Below, in pieces: positions 43,970 to 52,513 of a stretch of DNA of 64,000 nucleotides. Every line of letters starts with the position of its first letter. Position 1 is the stretch's first letter. The translations under genes and the position numbers were made by a program. This stretch comes from Planococcus sp. MER TA 32b (GTDB lineage: Bacteria; Bacillota; Bacilli; Bacillales_A; Planococcaceae). The DNA lies in contig JAMCAN010000001.1 of assembly GCA_023715185.1 (NCBI GenBank), forward strand, positions 930,001-994,000. Direction: 5' to 3'. Below the pieces are notes generated by a model. The model ran no database searches, was not told where the DNA came from, and was given only the letters and a program-made list of their open reading frames with translations.

Positions 43970-44692
43970 TCAAAGCACTTTTTCCAGAAAAGCTTTGGCA
44001 CGGTCCGTTTGCGGATTGTCGAAGAAAGCGGCAGGCGCCCCTTCTTCGACAAGGCTGCCATGGTCTAGGAAAATGACACGGTCTGCCACTTCACGCGCAA
44101 AGCCCATTTCGTGGGTGACGACGACCATCGTCATGCCGGACTTCGCCAGGTCTTTCATGACATCGAGCACTTCTTTGACCATTTCAGGGTCAAGAGCGGA
44201 AGTCGGTTCGTCGAATAACAATAGTGCAGGTTCCATTGCCAGTGCGCGGGCGATGGCCACACGCTGTTTCTGGCCGCCCGACAAACTTGAAGGATAAGCG
44301 GCAGCTTTATCGGATAAACCGACCTTGGCCAGCAGGAGGCGCGCTTTGTCGTTGGCATCACTGCGTTTCAAGCCCTTGACTTTGACCGGCGCGTATGTCA
44401 GGTTTTCAAGCACCGTCAAATGCGGGAAAAGGTGGAAATGCTGGAACACCATGCCGATCTGCTGGCGGCTTTTATGGAGGTCCGCCCCTTTGGCAGTCAA
44501 ATCCATCCCATTGATCAGAATCGTTCCGGAAGTCGGTGTCTCCAACAGATTCAGGCAGCGGAGAAATGTCGATTTGCCGGAACCTGATGGCCCGATGATC
44601 GAAACGACTTCCCCTTGTTTGATTGTCGCGGATATATCATTCAGCACCAGATTGGAACCGAATTTCTTATAGAGGTTTTGTACGTTAATCAC
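43970..44692 (-). CDS. Polar amino acid ABC transporter, ATP-binding protein
   Basis: A 240-residue ATPase of the GlnQ/TcyN group. Walker [10 protein letters not shown] (residues ~35-43), signature [16 protein letters not shown], Walker [14 protein letters not shown], and the switch His in VVTHEMGFA. It powers uptake of a polar amino acid with the permease and binding protein encoded upstream. It overlaps the permease gene by eight bases, so the two are translationally coupled. Full length, no odd residues. Confidence 0.95.
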   Translation of the reverse strand: MINVQNLYKKFGSNLVLNDISATIKQGEVVSIIGPSGSGKSTFLRCLNLLETPTSGTILINGMDLTAKGADLHKSRQQIGMVFQHFHLFPHLTVLENLTYAPVKVKGLKRSDANDKARLLLAKVGLSDKAAAYPSSLSGGQKQRVAIARALAMEPALLLFDEPTSALDPEMVKEVLDVMKDLAKSGMTMVVVTHEMGFAREVADRVIFLDHGSLVEEGAPAAFFDNPQTDRAKAFLEKVL

Positions 44693-45344
44693 TTAATTTC
44701 AGCCTCCGTTCAAACATTCTGCCCAGCACTGTGAGTCCCATGACCATGCACCAGTAAATGAGCCCGACAAATAACAGCGGCTCAAAATTCCGGAACAGGT
44801 CGGATCCCACAACCTGTGCGCGGCGCATCAGGTCGAGATAGCCGATGGTCGACACGATGGCGGATTCTTTTGTGAGGGTGATGAATTCGTTCATCAGAGC
44901 AGGGAGGATATTTTTCAAGGCCTGCGGCAAGATGATGTCTTTCATCATGGCCCGGTAAGGGATGCCGAGAGCCTGGGCCGCTTCCATCTGCCCTTTATCG
45001 ACCGCCTGGATGCCGGCACGGATGATTTCGGAAATATAGGCGGAAGAATTCAGGCCGAAAGCAAGAACAGCCGATGTAAATGCATTGATGTCGTAGCCTG
45101 TTAACTGGGGGACAGAATAATAGATGATCATCAATTGCAGGATCAAGGGTGTGCCACGGAAAATCGACGTGTAGGCGTCAGCAAACCAGCGCAGGGGCTT
45201 TATTGTGCCGATTTTAAACAGGGCAAGCACCGTACCCAATATGGAACCTACTATAATGGAGACGATGACAAATTGGATCGTTGTCCAGATCCCTTTCAGC
45301 ATGAAGGGTATGTATGGGACTATTTGAGAAAAATCGAGGTTCAT
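44685..45344 (-). CDS. Polar amino acid ABC transporter, permease
   Basis: A 219-residue HisM-family permease with about five helices. The N-terminal [32 protein letters not shown] is the typical start of this family, and the cytoplasmic EAA loop reads [23 protein letters not shown], which docks the ATPase. It probably works as a homodimer. Placed between the binding protein and ATPase genes; a hairpin at 45387-45414 separates it from the binding protein gene. Confidence 0.94.
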   Translation of the reverse strand: MNLDFSQIVPYIPFMLKGIWTTIQFVIVSIIVGSILGTVLALFKIGTIKPLRWFADAYTSIFRGTPLILQLMIIYYSVPQLTGYDINAFTSAVLAFGLNSSAYISEIIRAGIQAVDKGQMEAAQALGIPYRAMMKDIILPQALKNILPALMNEFITLTKESAIVSTIGYLDLMRRAQVVGSDLFRNFEPLLFVGLIYWCMVMGLTVLGRMFERRLKLSD

Positions 45345-45386
45345 GGGAGCCAGCTCTTTTCCGGTTTCAGATTTTTGATAAAGGAA

Positions 45387-45414
45387 GAATCAGAGGAAAT
45401 GTTTCCTCTGATTC
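45387..45414 (-). promoter_or_regulatory. Intercistronic hairpin after the binding-protein gene
   Basis: GAATCAGAGGAAA and TTTCCTCTGATTC are perfect inverted arms between the binding-protein stop and the permease start, without a clean T-run. Such hairpins often protect the binding-protein mRNA and lower downstream expression. Confidence 0.65.
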
Positions 45415-45423
45415 GGAAGTATC

Positions 45424-46194
45424 TTATTTTTCTTCGCTCAGCCATTTGTCCTGCAGCTCTTTCAGATAGCCGCTTTCTTCGGCTTTTGCCAGGACTTCGT
45501 TGACTTCATCAACCAAATCGCTGCCTTTAGGGAAGGCGACGGCCATGCCAGGGGAACTGGTCGTCGGGTCGTCAAAAGCTTCCAAGTCCTGCTGTGCCAG
45601 GTAACCGAGCGCGACTTCCTTGTCCATGTATGCGGCATCGATGCGGCCGGAGAGGATTTCCTGGATCAAAGCACCGGAATCATCCAACGCTTTCAATTCG
45701 AAATTGACGTTTTCTTCTTCAAGGATCTTGTTCGCGCCTTCTTCCTGGATAGTCCCGAGCTGAACACCGACTGTCAGTCCTTCGAGGTCTTCAAGGCTCT
45801 TGACATCGGAACCGGCTGGTGTGACGAACATTTCGCCGGAATGATTATATTCTGTGGAGAAATCCACATTTTCGCGGCGTGAATCCGTTGCTGACATTCC
45901 GGAGATAACCATGTCCACGCGGTCGTTTTGCAAGGCACCAATCAGGCCGTCGAATTTCATATCCGTAATTTCAAGTTCATAGCCCAGTTCATCTGCTATG
46001 TAATTTGCCAGGTCGATGTCAAAGCCGACGAAATCCCCTTCAGCATTGATGGATTCAAAAGGAGGGAATTCAGCTGATGTCCCCATCTCAAGCACTTTCT
46101 TTTCTTCCGTGTCTGCTGATGTATCATCCCCGCATGCACCCAGCAATAAAGCGGCTGATGCCAATAAACCGAAAAATAATGATTTCTTTTTCAT
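45424..46194 (-). CDS. Amino acid ABC transporter substrate-binding lipoprotein
   Basis: About 256 residues. The signal peptide ends in the lipobox LLGAC-G, so the mature protein is a lipoprotein on the outer membrane face. The SBP_bac_3 domain includes GTSAEFPPFESINAEGDFVGFDIDLANYIADELGYELEITDMKFDGLIGALQNDRVDMVISGMSATDSRRENVDFS, the standard polar-amino-acid pattern with the Arg that contacts the ligand carboxylate. ATG 46194 follows TTGGGGGAA; the upstream in-frame start adds five residues without a site. The specific amino acid is not determined. Confidence 0.95.
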   Translation of the reverse strand: MKKKSLFFGLLASAALLLGACGDDTSADTEEKKVLEMGTSAEFPPFESINAEGDFVGFDIDLANYIADELGYELEITDMKFDGLIGALQNDRVDMVISGMSATDSRRENVDFSTEYNHSGEMFVTPAGSDVKSLEDLEGLTVGVQLGTIQEEGANKILEEENVNFELKALDDSGALIQEILSGRIDAAYMDKEVALGYLAQQDLEAFDDPTTSSPGMAVAFPKGSDLVDEVNEVLAKAEESGYLKELQDKWLSEEK

Positions 46195-46362
46195 AAATGA
46201 TTCCCCCAATAATCTTATTTTTATTCGTTAATATGTATATTAAGTCAAAAAATATGCAATGTAAAGATTAAAAATACATTTTAATGAATAAATATGTATT
46301 TAGATTATTCTGCATTTTTCAGTGGTTTCCTGTATTATTGTAAACAGAGGGGAGGCTGGGCA

Positions 46363-47010
46363 ATGAAAAAATTGCTGTTGACGGGCTTTGAACCGTTTCT
46401 GAATTTTTCCGTAAATCCAACGTTGAGAGTAGTGGAAGAATTGGATAATGCCATTGTCGGCGAATACCAGGTGATGGGGAGGATTCTGCCTGTCGACTTT
46501 ACGAAAGCGGGAAGCCAATTGATTGGGCTGATTGAGGAAATCGAGCCGGATGCAGTGGTTTCATTGGGACTGGCTGCAGGCCGTTTCAAAATGACGCCTG
46601 AACGGATAGCCGTCAATATAAAGGATGGACCAGTGGACAATGAAGGCAATCAGCCGGTTGACGATCCGATTAAGAGGAATGGTCCTGCGGGATATTTGTC
46701 GACATTGCCCATCCGCCACATGATCAGCCGGATGATTGAAGAAGGATTGCCGGCGGATATTTCAAATACAGCTGGCGCATATCTATGCAATAATGTCATG
46801 TACGAAGCACTTCATTATATGGACATACATAAGAAGGACGTGCCTTCCGGTTTTATTCATATGCCGGCTTCGCATGAATTGGCAATTGAACATGGCAATG
46901 TGCCGAGCTGGCCTCATCGCGATCTGGTGAAAGGCATAAGGATTTGTTTAGAGGTTTTGGCGGCGGAAACGGCTGCAAACGACAATGAAGCGAATGTAAT
47001 TAACCAATAA
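46363..47010 (+). CDS. pcp: Pyroglutamyl-peptidase I
   Basis: A 215-residue cysteine peptidase (C15) that removes N-terminal pyroglutamate from peptides in the cytoplasm. LLLTGFEPF, VVSLGLAAGR (substrate Gln is less clear) and the catalytic Glu region MTPERIAVNIKD are present, followed by SNTAGAYLCNNVMYEAL with the nucleophile Cys and HMPASHELA with the His. GGGGAGG precedes ATG 46363. It is divergent from the ABC transporter and 31 bases ahead of a small membrane protein. Confidence 0.94.
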   Translation: MKKLLLTGFEPFLNFSVNPTLRVVEELDNAIVGEYQVMGRILPVDFTKAGSQLIGLIEEIEPDAVVSLGLAAGRFKMTPERIAVNIKDGPVDNEGNQPVDDPIKRNGPAGYLSTLPIRHMISRMIEEGLPADISNTAGAYLCNNVMYEALHYMDIHKKDVPSGFIHMPASHELAIEHGNVPSWPHRDLVKGIRICLEVLAAETAANDNEANVINQ

Positions 47011-47041
47011 CAATAAGAGAAAGTTTGCGGGGAGGGGTATT

Positions 47042-47251
47042 TTGGAGAAAGTTAAAATTCATCCTTTGATACTTGTGTCGCTGCTGTTCAGCTCTATTTC
47101 CATGGCGCTTTACGCCTTCCGGAATTTCAGCGCCAATGAAACTGCTTATGGAATCGTATTCATCTTGCTCTCTATTTTTATGATGGGACTTGTTTTCTAC
47201 GGCATTGTCAGGAATCGGAGAGTAAGCGGCAAAGGCACTCAAGAAAGCTGA
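47042..47251 (+). CDS. Small two-helix membrane protein, unknown
   Basis: 69 residues with two hydrophobic segments (LILVSLLFSSISMALYAF and AYGIVFILLSIFMMGLVFYGI) and a basic C-terminal tail. It begins with TTG 47042 behind GGGGAGGGG. I do not recognise the family. It follows pcp closely and is probably in the same transcript, ending at the terminator at 47256. Confidence 0.6.
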   Translation: MEKVKIHPLILVSLLFSSISMALYAFRNFSANETAYGIVFILLSIFMMGLVFYGIVRNRRVSGKGTQES

Positions 47252-47255
47252 CAGC

Positions 47256-47302
47256 AAAAAAGACCGGCTTCAGGCGCGTTCCCTGAAACCGGTCTTTTTT
47301 TA
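47256..47302. terminator. Bidirectional terminator
   Basis: AAAAAAGACCGGcTTCAGG pairs with CCTGAAaCCGGTCTTTTTT. It serves both the pcp unit and the opposing HAD gene. Confidence 0.93.
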
Positions 47303-47962
47303 CTGAATAATTTCCCATTCGCGTTTCTCGGCAATCGTGCGGAGCCGTGGTTCAGGGTGGACAGCAACAGGATTGCCGACGAGTTCAAGCACAGGCAAGT
47401 CAGAAAAACTGTCTCCGTACGCAAAGCTGTTCGGCCAGTCGATCTGCTGGCCATCCAGTGCTTCCTGGATCTTTAGCGTTTTTAACGGACCCTGGATGTG
47501 GGTGACTGGCGTCCGGTGGTCGAGGATATCATCTTTATAATGAATCTCCGTGCCGATGATTTTTTCAATCGGCATTTTTTCCGTAACTGCATGGAGCAAT
47601 GGCATGAAAGCGCCGGATACAAGCATTACATACACATTGTCAGCCACATGCTGGCGCAGCCGTTCGACAACCCGGCTGTTCATATCATCGTGCATCTTGT
47701 CGGCGATTTCCGCGAAAAACTGTTCGAGCTCTTTACGGCTGAAAGTCTCGAGTGCGAGAAGGTAGGCTTGCACGGAACGCGCGCGCATTTTCGCTTCCGG
47801 ATAAATTTTTAATTTATGGCCTAAATAAGGAGGCATGATTGCGCGGTAAAATCGGCGATAGCGTAAATTGTGTTCAGGGTGGTTCTTCAGATGCGACATC
47901 ATCAATTGGAAAGTTTCTTTCGAGTACAGCGTTCCATCAAAATCAAATATTGCTACACGCAT
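47300..47962 (-). CDS. HAD-superfamily IB hydrolase (SerB-like)
   Basis: About 220 residues. Motif I is FDFDGTLY with the nucleophile Asp, motif II is the Ser of LVSGAF, and motif III/IV is YGDSFSDLPVLE with the metal Asp residues. A helical cap (~15-90) is typical of IB-type phosphatases such as phosphoserine phosphatase and related broad HAD-IB enzymes. Substrate unknown. The ATG at 47962 follows GGAGTG with seven-base spacing; the two upstream start codons lie too close to that site. Confidence 0.88.
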   Translation of the reverse strand: MRVAIFDFDGTLYSKETFQLMMSHLKNHPEHNLRYRRFYRAIMPPYLGHKLKIYPEAKMRARSVQAYLLALETFSRKELEQFFAEIADKMHDDMNSRVVERLRQHVADNVYVMLVSGAFMPLLHAVTEKMPIEKIIGTEIHYKDDILDHRTPVTHIQGPLKTLKIQEALDGQQIDWPNSFAYGDSFSDLPVLELVGNPVAVHPEPRLRTIAEKREWEIIQ

Positions 47963-48106
47963 TCTCATCACTCCGGTTTCGCTAAATCTATTTTCTCCAT
48001 CATAACGGAAACCGCCGATGTCTTCCAGTTCCCGGAAGATGTTTATGGGATTTCCTGGGCAGGGTATAGGACAAGAAAGCAGTTATCAGAGACAGGAGGA
48101 AAAGAG

Positions 48107-48397
48107 ATGCAGAAGCAGCGTATTACAGTAGGATATGTGGAATTGACCGATGAAGAATCAGAGCGGCTTTTCGAGAAGGTGCGCAATGATAAAGGAATCG
48201 AAGGCTATGCGGAACTCCAGGGATTGATGGACGATTACGACTCTCAAGTCATCGAACCCCAGGAAGAGCCATTGAAGGATATGCTCGGCGATGAAGCGCC
48301 GGAAGAAGAAAGCGGCAAAGGCATGCGCTACATCGAAGTATTCAACAAGCTCGAAGAGGATTCGCGTTACCGCATCAAAGCATCCAAACAGCATTAG
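48107..48397 (+). CDS. Small acidic protein, unknown
   Basis: 96 residues, acidic and hydrophilic, with no recognised domain; YVELTDEESERLFEKVRNDKG may form a helix and the C-terminal RYIEVFNKLEEDSRYRIKAS another. The ATG at 48107 follows GGAGGAAAAGAG. A longer in-frame opening from 47870 runs antisense to the HAD gene and is rejected. A terminator follows. Confidence 0.65.
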   Translation: MQKQRITVGYVELTDEESERLFEKVRNDKGIEGYAELQGLMDDYDSQVIEPQEEPLKDMLGDEAPEEESGKGMRYIEVFNKLEEDSRYRIKASKQH

Positions 48398-48408
48398 GAT
48401 TTTTACAG

Positions 48409-48436
48409 ACCAGGCAGATGATGCCTGGTTTTTTTG
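48409..48436 (+). terminator. Rho-independent terminator
   Basis: ACCAGGCA-gatga-TGCCTGGT, then seven T. Confidence 0.93.
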
Positions 48437-48571
48437 ATGGACGATTTGTAAAGAATAATCAGCGCCAGACATTTTTTTATAAATTAAACAGCATTAAAAT
48501 AACGCTTGCGATTTACGTCAACGTCAATGGTAAACTGAAACTATCAAAAAAGTCTGACAGGGAGGCGGGAA

Positions 48572-48955
48572 ATGAAAACGATTCGGGAAGCGGCGGATGA
48601 ATTTGGCATGACAACACGGACAATCCGCTATTATGAAGAGCTTGGCATGCTGAAACCGGAACGGTTGAAAAACAGGCAGCGGGTTTATTCCAATGCTGAA
48701 ATCGCGAAACTGAAGCTGATCGACAGAGGCAAAAAATATGGCTTTACACTCGATGAAATAAAAGAGATGGTGCTGTTATTCGATGTGGACCGTTCGGGGA
48801 AAAAGCAATTGGAGCGGACAATCGAATATGGCAGGAAGCAGATAGGGGCCATGGAGGAGAGAATTGAAGAATTGGAAAGCATGAAAAAGGAGATGGAATT
48901 TCTGCTCGATGAATTTTCGGCTAAGCTTGAAAACTTGAAGGGGATGGGAAAATGA
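48572..48955 (+). CDS. MerR-family transcriptional regulator
   Basis: A 127-residue regulator. The N-terminal winged helix reads TIREAADEFGMTTRTIRYYEELGMLKPERLKNRQRVYSN, followed by LIDRGKKYGFTLDEIKEMV and a long dimerisation coiled coil (~75-125). No metal-binding Cys loop is present, which fits the acyl-CoA/catabolic MerR group (such as LiuR-type regulators) rather than metal sensors. It overlaps the acyl-CoA ligase start by four bases (ATGA) and probably controls its own operon. GGGAGGCGGGA precedes the ATG. Confidence 0.92.
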   Translation: MKTIREAADEFGMTTRTIRYYEELGMLKPERLKNRQRVYSNAEIAKLKLIDRGKKYGFTLDEIKEMVLLFDVDRSGKKQLERTIEYGRKQIGAMEERIEELESMKKEMEFLLDEFSAKLENLKGMGK

Positions 48956-50454
48956 ATATTTCGGGATTATTGGAGAGAAACGCGAGGAAGTATCCACAGT
49001 CGGAAGCACTGGTTGGCATGGGACAGCGTCTGACATTCATGGATATGGACAAAACGGTGAATAATGTTGCGCATGCACTGCGTGAAAAGGGAATTTCTAA
49101 AGGAGACAAAGTAGTGCTGTTCATGCCGAACGTGCCGGAATTCGTCCTCAGCTATTTTGCGGTACAGCGCTTGGACGCGGTGATTGTGCCGATCAATGCC
49201 AAGCTTTCAAGAAAAGAAGTCGAATATATCCTTGGTCATTCGGATGCGAAGGCTTTGATTGTGCATGAAATGTTGTTCGAAGCCGTTAAGGGGATCGAAT
49301 CGGATGGGCTTTTACAGATAAAAACAGGCGGTGCGGCCGGCGTCTGGGCAAGTTTCGATGATTTTGCGGAACATCATTCTTCTGGAGGGATAGCTTCTGG
49401 CGCGAAAGAAGACGAGCCGTCGACAATCCTTTATACATCCGGGACTACGGGACAGCCGAAAGGGGTCTTGTTCAGCCACCGCAATGTATTGACGGTCGCG
49501 CAGATGATCTGTGTGGAAATGGAAATGAAACCGGAAAGCCGGCTGCTTCATATGATGCCGCTCAGCCATTCAGCGCCGCTGCATCTGTTCCTGGCAGCAG
49601 GCATGATTGTTGGAGCCAAGCATGTGCTGGTGCCGACATTCACGCCGGATTTACTTTTGGATACAGTCGAAAAGGAACGCACGACGCATTTCTTCGGCGC
49701 ACCGGTCGCCTACTTGATGACAGCCAGGCATCCTGAAATTGCCGAACGTGATTTGTCTTCCATGAAATGGTGGATTTATGGCAGTGCGCCATTATCTGCC
49801 GGAGAAGTGAATTTCGTGCAGCAGGCTTTCCGCACGGACAATCTGGTCTGTGTATACGGATTGACGGAAGCGGGGCCGAGCGGGACATTGATGACAGGCC
49901 CTGAGCACGCCGAAAAGGCAGGGAGCATCGGAAAGCGGGCTGCGCTTCACACGGAAATTCGGATTATAGACGATTCAGGCAATGATGTGGAACCTGGTGA
50001 AGTGGGAGAAATCCTGCTTCGCGGCGAAGGGAATATGCTTGGATATTATAAAAATGACGAAGCGACAAAAGCGGCTTTTAACGGTGATTGGCTGAAAACC
50101 GGTGACTTGGCGAAATTCGATGAAGACGGATTCATCTGGATCATCGACCGCAAAAAGGATCTGATCATTTCAGGTGGGGTGAATATTTATCCGAAAGAAA
50201 TCGAAGAGGTGCTGCTCAGCCATCCGGATATTCATGAAACAGCGGTCATCGGCGTTCCGCACGCGGAATGGGGCGAAACGGTCAAAGCTTATTTTGCCGC
50301 TTCCAGGGAACTTACGATAGAGGAAATAAAATCATTCGTGGCGGAACAATTAGCCAGCTTTAAAGTGCCCAGATTAATTGAGCAAGTGGAGGCTCTGCCA
50401 CGAAACGCATCCGGTAAAATACTGAAACAGCCGCTGCGGGAAAGAGGTGTCTGA
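48952..50454 (+). CDS. AMP-forming acyl-CoA synthetase (fatty acid--CoA ligase)
   Basis: A 500-residue ANL-family enzyme. The phosphate loop is LYTSGTTGQPKGV (~158-170), the adenine site VYGLTEAGPSG, the hinge region GDWLKTGDLAKFDEDGFIWIIDRKKDLIISGGVNIYPKEIEE, and the catalytic Lys is in the C-terminal NASGKILKQPLRE. It activates a medium- or long-chain acid to its CoA thioester. Co-transcribed with the MerR gene and the acyl-CoA dehydrogenase, forming a short degradation operon. Confidence 0.93.
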   Translation: MNISGLLERNARKYPQSEALVGMGQRLTFMDMDKTVNNVAHALREKGISKGDKVVLFMPNVPEFVLSYFAVQRLDAVIVPINAKLSRKEVEYILGHSDAKALIVHEMLFEAVKGIESDGLLQIKTGGAAGVWASFDDFAEHHSSGGIASGAKEDEPSTILYTSGTTGQPKGVLFSHRNVLTVAQMICVEMEMKPESRLLHMMPLSHSAPLHLFLAAGMIVGAKHVLVPTFTPDLLLDTVEKERTTHFFGAPVAYLMTARHPEIAERDLSSMKWWIYGSAPLSAGEVNFVQQAFRTDNLVCVYGLTEAGPSGTLMTGPEHAEKAGSIGKRAALHTEIRIIDDSGNDVEPGEVGEILLRGEGNMLGYYKNDEATKAAFNGDWLKTGDLAKFDEDGFIWIIDRKKDLIISGGVNIYPKEIEEVLLSHPDIHETAVIGVPHAEWGETVKAYFAASRELTIEEIKSFVAEQLASFKVPRLIEQVEALPRNASGKILKQPLRERGV

Positions 50455-50455
50455 C

Positions 50456-52129
50456 ATGGTCGTATTAAAAGGTGAAGCACCGGTGGGTGAACGGAATTTC
50501 TATAGTAAAGATGAGACATTGAAAAAGCTGTTGGTTGATTTATTGCCGGCGGATTTCCAGGCATACGCACATCGGGAGCTGTCTTCATTCGGCAGGCTGG
50601 CCGCCAATGAAATCGATGAGCGCGCACGTCACACGGACAGGGAAGGCGCGCCGAAACTGGAGAAATACGACAGGCTCGGTGAAGATATATCACATGTCTG
50701 GGTCAATGAAGGCTATAAGAGGACAGTTGAAGAAACTTATGCGACAGGGATTGTCGGCTATGTGCATAAGGAAATACCGGAACTGGGGAGGAAAGGAAAT
50801 TACGTTTACAGTTTTGCGCAAGGCTACTTGCTCTCACAAACGGAACCCGGATTTTATTGCCCGGTGACCCTGACGATGGCGACGGCATACTTGTTGGATC
50901 ATTTTGCTGATGAAGAAGTGAAGGCGAGATTCCTGCCGCATGTCTGTGCCACTGGGGACGTGGAATTGTTTGAAGGCGCCACTTTTCTGACGGAGCGGCA
51001 AGGCGGATCGGATGTCGGAGCCAACAGGGTAAAGGCGGTCGAAACGGAATCAGGTTACCGTTTATACGGAGAAAAATATTTCGCTTCGAATGCCGGCATG
51101 GCAGGTGTGGCGATGGTGCTTGCGAGAATAGAAGGGGCGCCGGAAGGTTCGAGGGGACTGACTTTATTCGCGGTGCCATGGCGTGTCGAGGGGAAATTGA
51201 ATGGCATTAAGATCCGGCGGTTAAAGGACAAATTGGGTGTGCGGGCTGTACCGTCGGGTGAAGTCGAATTCGACGGGGCGGAAGCTTTCGTGGTCGGAGA
51301 TCCGGCACAGGGGCTGAAGTATATGATGGAGGCTTTAAACTTGTCGCGGATCTGCAATGCGGTGGCGTCCATCGGCATCATGAAACGAGGGCTTAACGAA
51401 GCCGCGGAATATGCGGATCGCCGCGATGCGTTTGGACGGAAGCTGACGGAATTTCCAATGGTGCAGGACAGTCTGATGAAGCTGCGCGCCAAACAGGAAT
51501 TTGAAACAGCCGCGATTTTTGACTTGATCTCGCTGTATGACCGCGTCACAGCAGGTGAAGCTTCGTCTGAAGAGCAGGTATTGAACCGGCTGCTGATCGC
51601 AATCCTGAAAAAAGAGTCGGCCGAGCAGGCCATCCATTTCTCCCATGAGGCGATTGAAATGCACGGAGGCAACGGCTACATCGAGGATTTCGTAACACCG
51701 CGTCTGCTGCGTGATGCCCAGGTGCTGACGGTGTGGGAAGGGACAGCCAATATCCTTGGCCTCGAATTGATCCGTCTCGTCAATAAATTCAGTGCACATG
51801 AAGTGTTTATCCGGCATTTGTCACTGCGCTTGGATAAGTTGGCGGCGACTGCTGATGTGGAAGCAGTGCGCGGAAAGCTGGCGGATCTGCAGGGTGAGTT
51901 AACTGCTTTTGCCGGCTTTGATGCTGACTTGCAGACGTTTGAAGCGAAAATCTTGATGCAGAAAATGGCGCGGCTGTTTGAAAATGTAGTCGCGCTGGAA
52001 TGGGCGGAGAAGCATGGCGGCATTTATGTGCCGCTTGCTGAAATTTTCACGGAAATGACCTGGAATACACGTAAATTAGGCGCTGAAATGAAAACTGTGA
52101 AGCATTTTGAGTATGTGATGGGAGTATGA
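50456..52129 (+). CDS. AidB-like acyl-CoA dehydrogenase family protein
   Basis: A 557-residue flavoprotein, longer than ordinary ~380-residue acyl-CoA dehydrogenases. TFLTERQGGSDVGANRVKA and IRRLKDKLGVRAVPSGEVEFDGAEA are AidB-type blocks; EMHGGNGYIEDF and VWEGTANILGLELIR complete the FAD domain. AidB in E. coli is induced by alkylation and oxidises isovaleryl-CoA weakly. In this operon an acyl-CoA oxidation role is more likely. AGAGGTG lies before ATG 50456, only two bases after the ligase stop. Confidence 0.9.
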   Translation: MVVLKGEAPVGERNFYSKDETLKKLLVDLLPADFQAYAHRELSSFGRLAANEIDERARHTDREGAPKLEKYDRLGEDISHVWVNEGYKRTVEETYATGIVGYVHKEIPELGRKGNYVYSFAQGYLLSQTEPGFYCPVTLTMATAYLLDHFADEEVKARFLPHVCATGDVELFEGATFLTERQGGSDVGANRVKAVETESGYRLYGEKYFASNAGMAGVAMVLARIEGAPEGSRGLTLFAVPWRVEGKLNGIKIRRLKDKLGVRAVPSGEVEFDGAEAFVVGDPAQGLKYMMEALNLSRICNAVASIGIMKRGLNEAAEYADRRDAFGRKLTEFPMVQDSLMKLRAKQEFETAAIFDLISLYDRVTAGEASSEEQVLNRLLIAILKKESAEQAIHFSHEAIEMHGGNGYIEDFVTPRLLRDAQVLTVWEGTANILGLELIRLVNKFSAHEVFIRHLSLRLDKLAATADVEAVRGKLADLQGELTAFAGFDADLQTFEAKILMQKMARLFENVVALEWAEKHGGIYVPLAEIFTEMTWNTRKLGAEMKTVKHFEYVMGV

Positions 52130-52136
52130 GAATAGG

Positions 52137-52172
52137 GGCCGTCCGCAGATTGGTGATCTGCGGCCGGTTTTT
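52137..52172 (+). terminator. Terminator of the acyl-CoA operon
   Basis: CCGCAGAT-tggtg-ATCTGCGG (52143-52163) within GGCC/GGCC flanks, then five T. It borders array C on the left. Confidence 0.9.
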
Positions 52173-52210
52173 ATTGTGGGTTGAAGAGGGTGATTTCCAG
52201 TTATTTGGAT

Positions 52211-52302
52211 ATACTGTCCGGAATCACTCAAATACTGTCCGCAGAAGAAAAATACTGTCCGCAGACGAAAAATACTGTCCGGAAAAGCAAAATACTGTCC
52301 GG
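52211..52302. repeat. Array C: five ATACTGTCCGG repeats, 20-21-bp period
   Basis: ATACTGTCCG starts at 52211, 52232, 52252, 52272 and 52292 (periods 21, 20, 20, 20). Copies one, four and five continue with GAA, copies two and three with CAGA. The array lies between the facing terminators of the acyl-CoA operon and the yhfH-like gene. Confidence 0.87.
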
Positions 52303-52306
52303 AACC

Positions 52307-52319
52307 AATTTTTCCCATA
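52307..52319 (-). repeat. Leader-like element beside array C (minus strand)
   Basis: On the minus strand this reads TATGGGAAAAATT, close to the elements beside arrays A1 and A2 (TATGGGAATATTT; TTTGGGAAAATTT). It again abuts the array. Confidence 0.45.
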
Positions 52320-52321
52320 GA

Positions 52322-52352
52322 AAAGGAGGTCCGCACCCAGCGGACCTCCTTC
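52322..52352 (-). terminator. Terminator of the yhfH-like gene
   Basis: AAGGAGGTCCGC pairs with the following GGACCTCCTT; on the minus strand a short T-tract follows. Confidence 0.85.
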
Positions 52353-52362
52353 CATCTAAATT

Positions 52363-52494
52363 CTATTCCTCGCCATGTCCCATGCAGCGTTCGCATTCGT
52401 AGACGATCGACTCGCGTTGCTCCTGGATTTCTGCTCCACATTCGCGGCATTCTTTCTTAGTGCGTGTCCCGTAAGTTGTCTGCAAGTTTTTCAT
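52363..52494 (-). CDS. yhfH: YhfH-family small zinc-ribbon-like protein
   Basis: A 43-residue protein with two CxxC pairs (CREC at ~18-21 and CERC at ~34-37), matching the YhfH family of Bacillales, which carry a minimal zinc-ribbon-like pattern. GGAGGAGATCGTT places a full ribosome binding site before the ATG. Function is unknown. The short protein is clearly real by site, motif and its own terminator. It lies 19 bases downstream of malate synthase's start... the two genes are oriented the same way, with aceB ending at 52514 just upstream, so it may be read through from the ace operon. Confidence 0.85.
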   Translation of the reverse strand: MKNLQTTYGTRTKKECRECGAEIQEQRESIVYECERCMGHGEE

Positions 52495-52513
52495 AACGAT
52501 CTCCTCCAATAAA

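Noticed and set aside
47870-48106. N-terminal extension of the 48107 gene
   Set aside because: Antisense to the HAD gene start; GGAGGAAAAGAG indicates the ATG at 48107.
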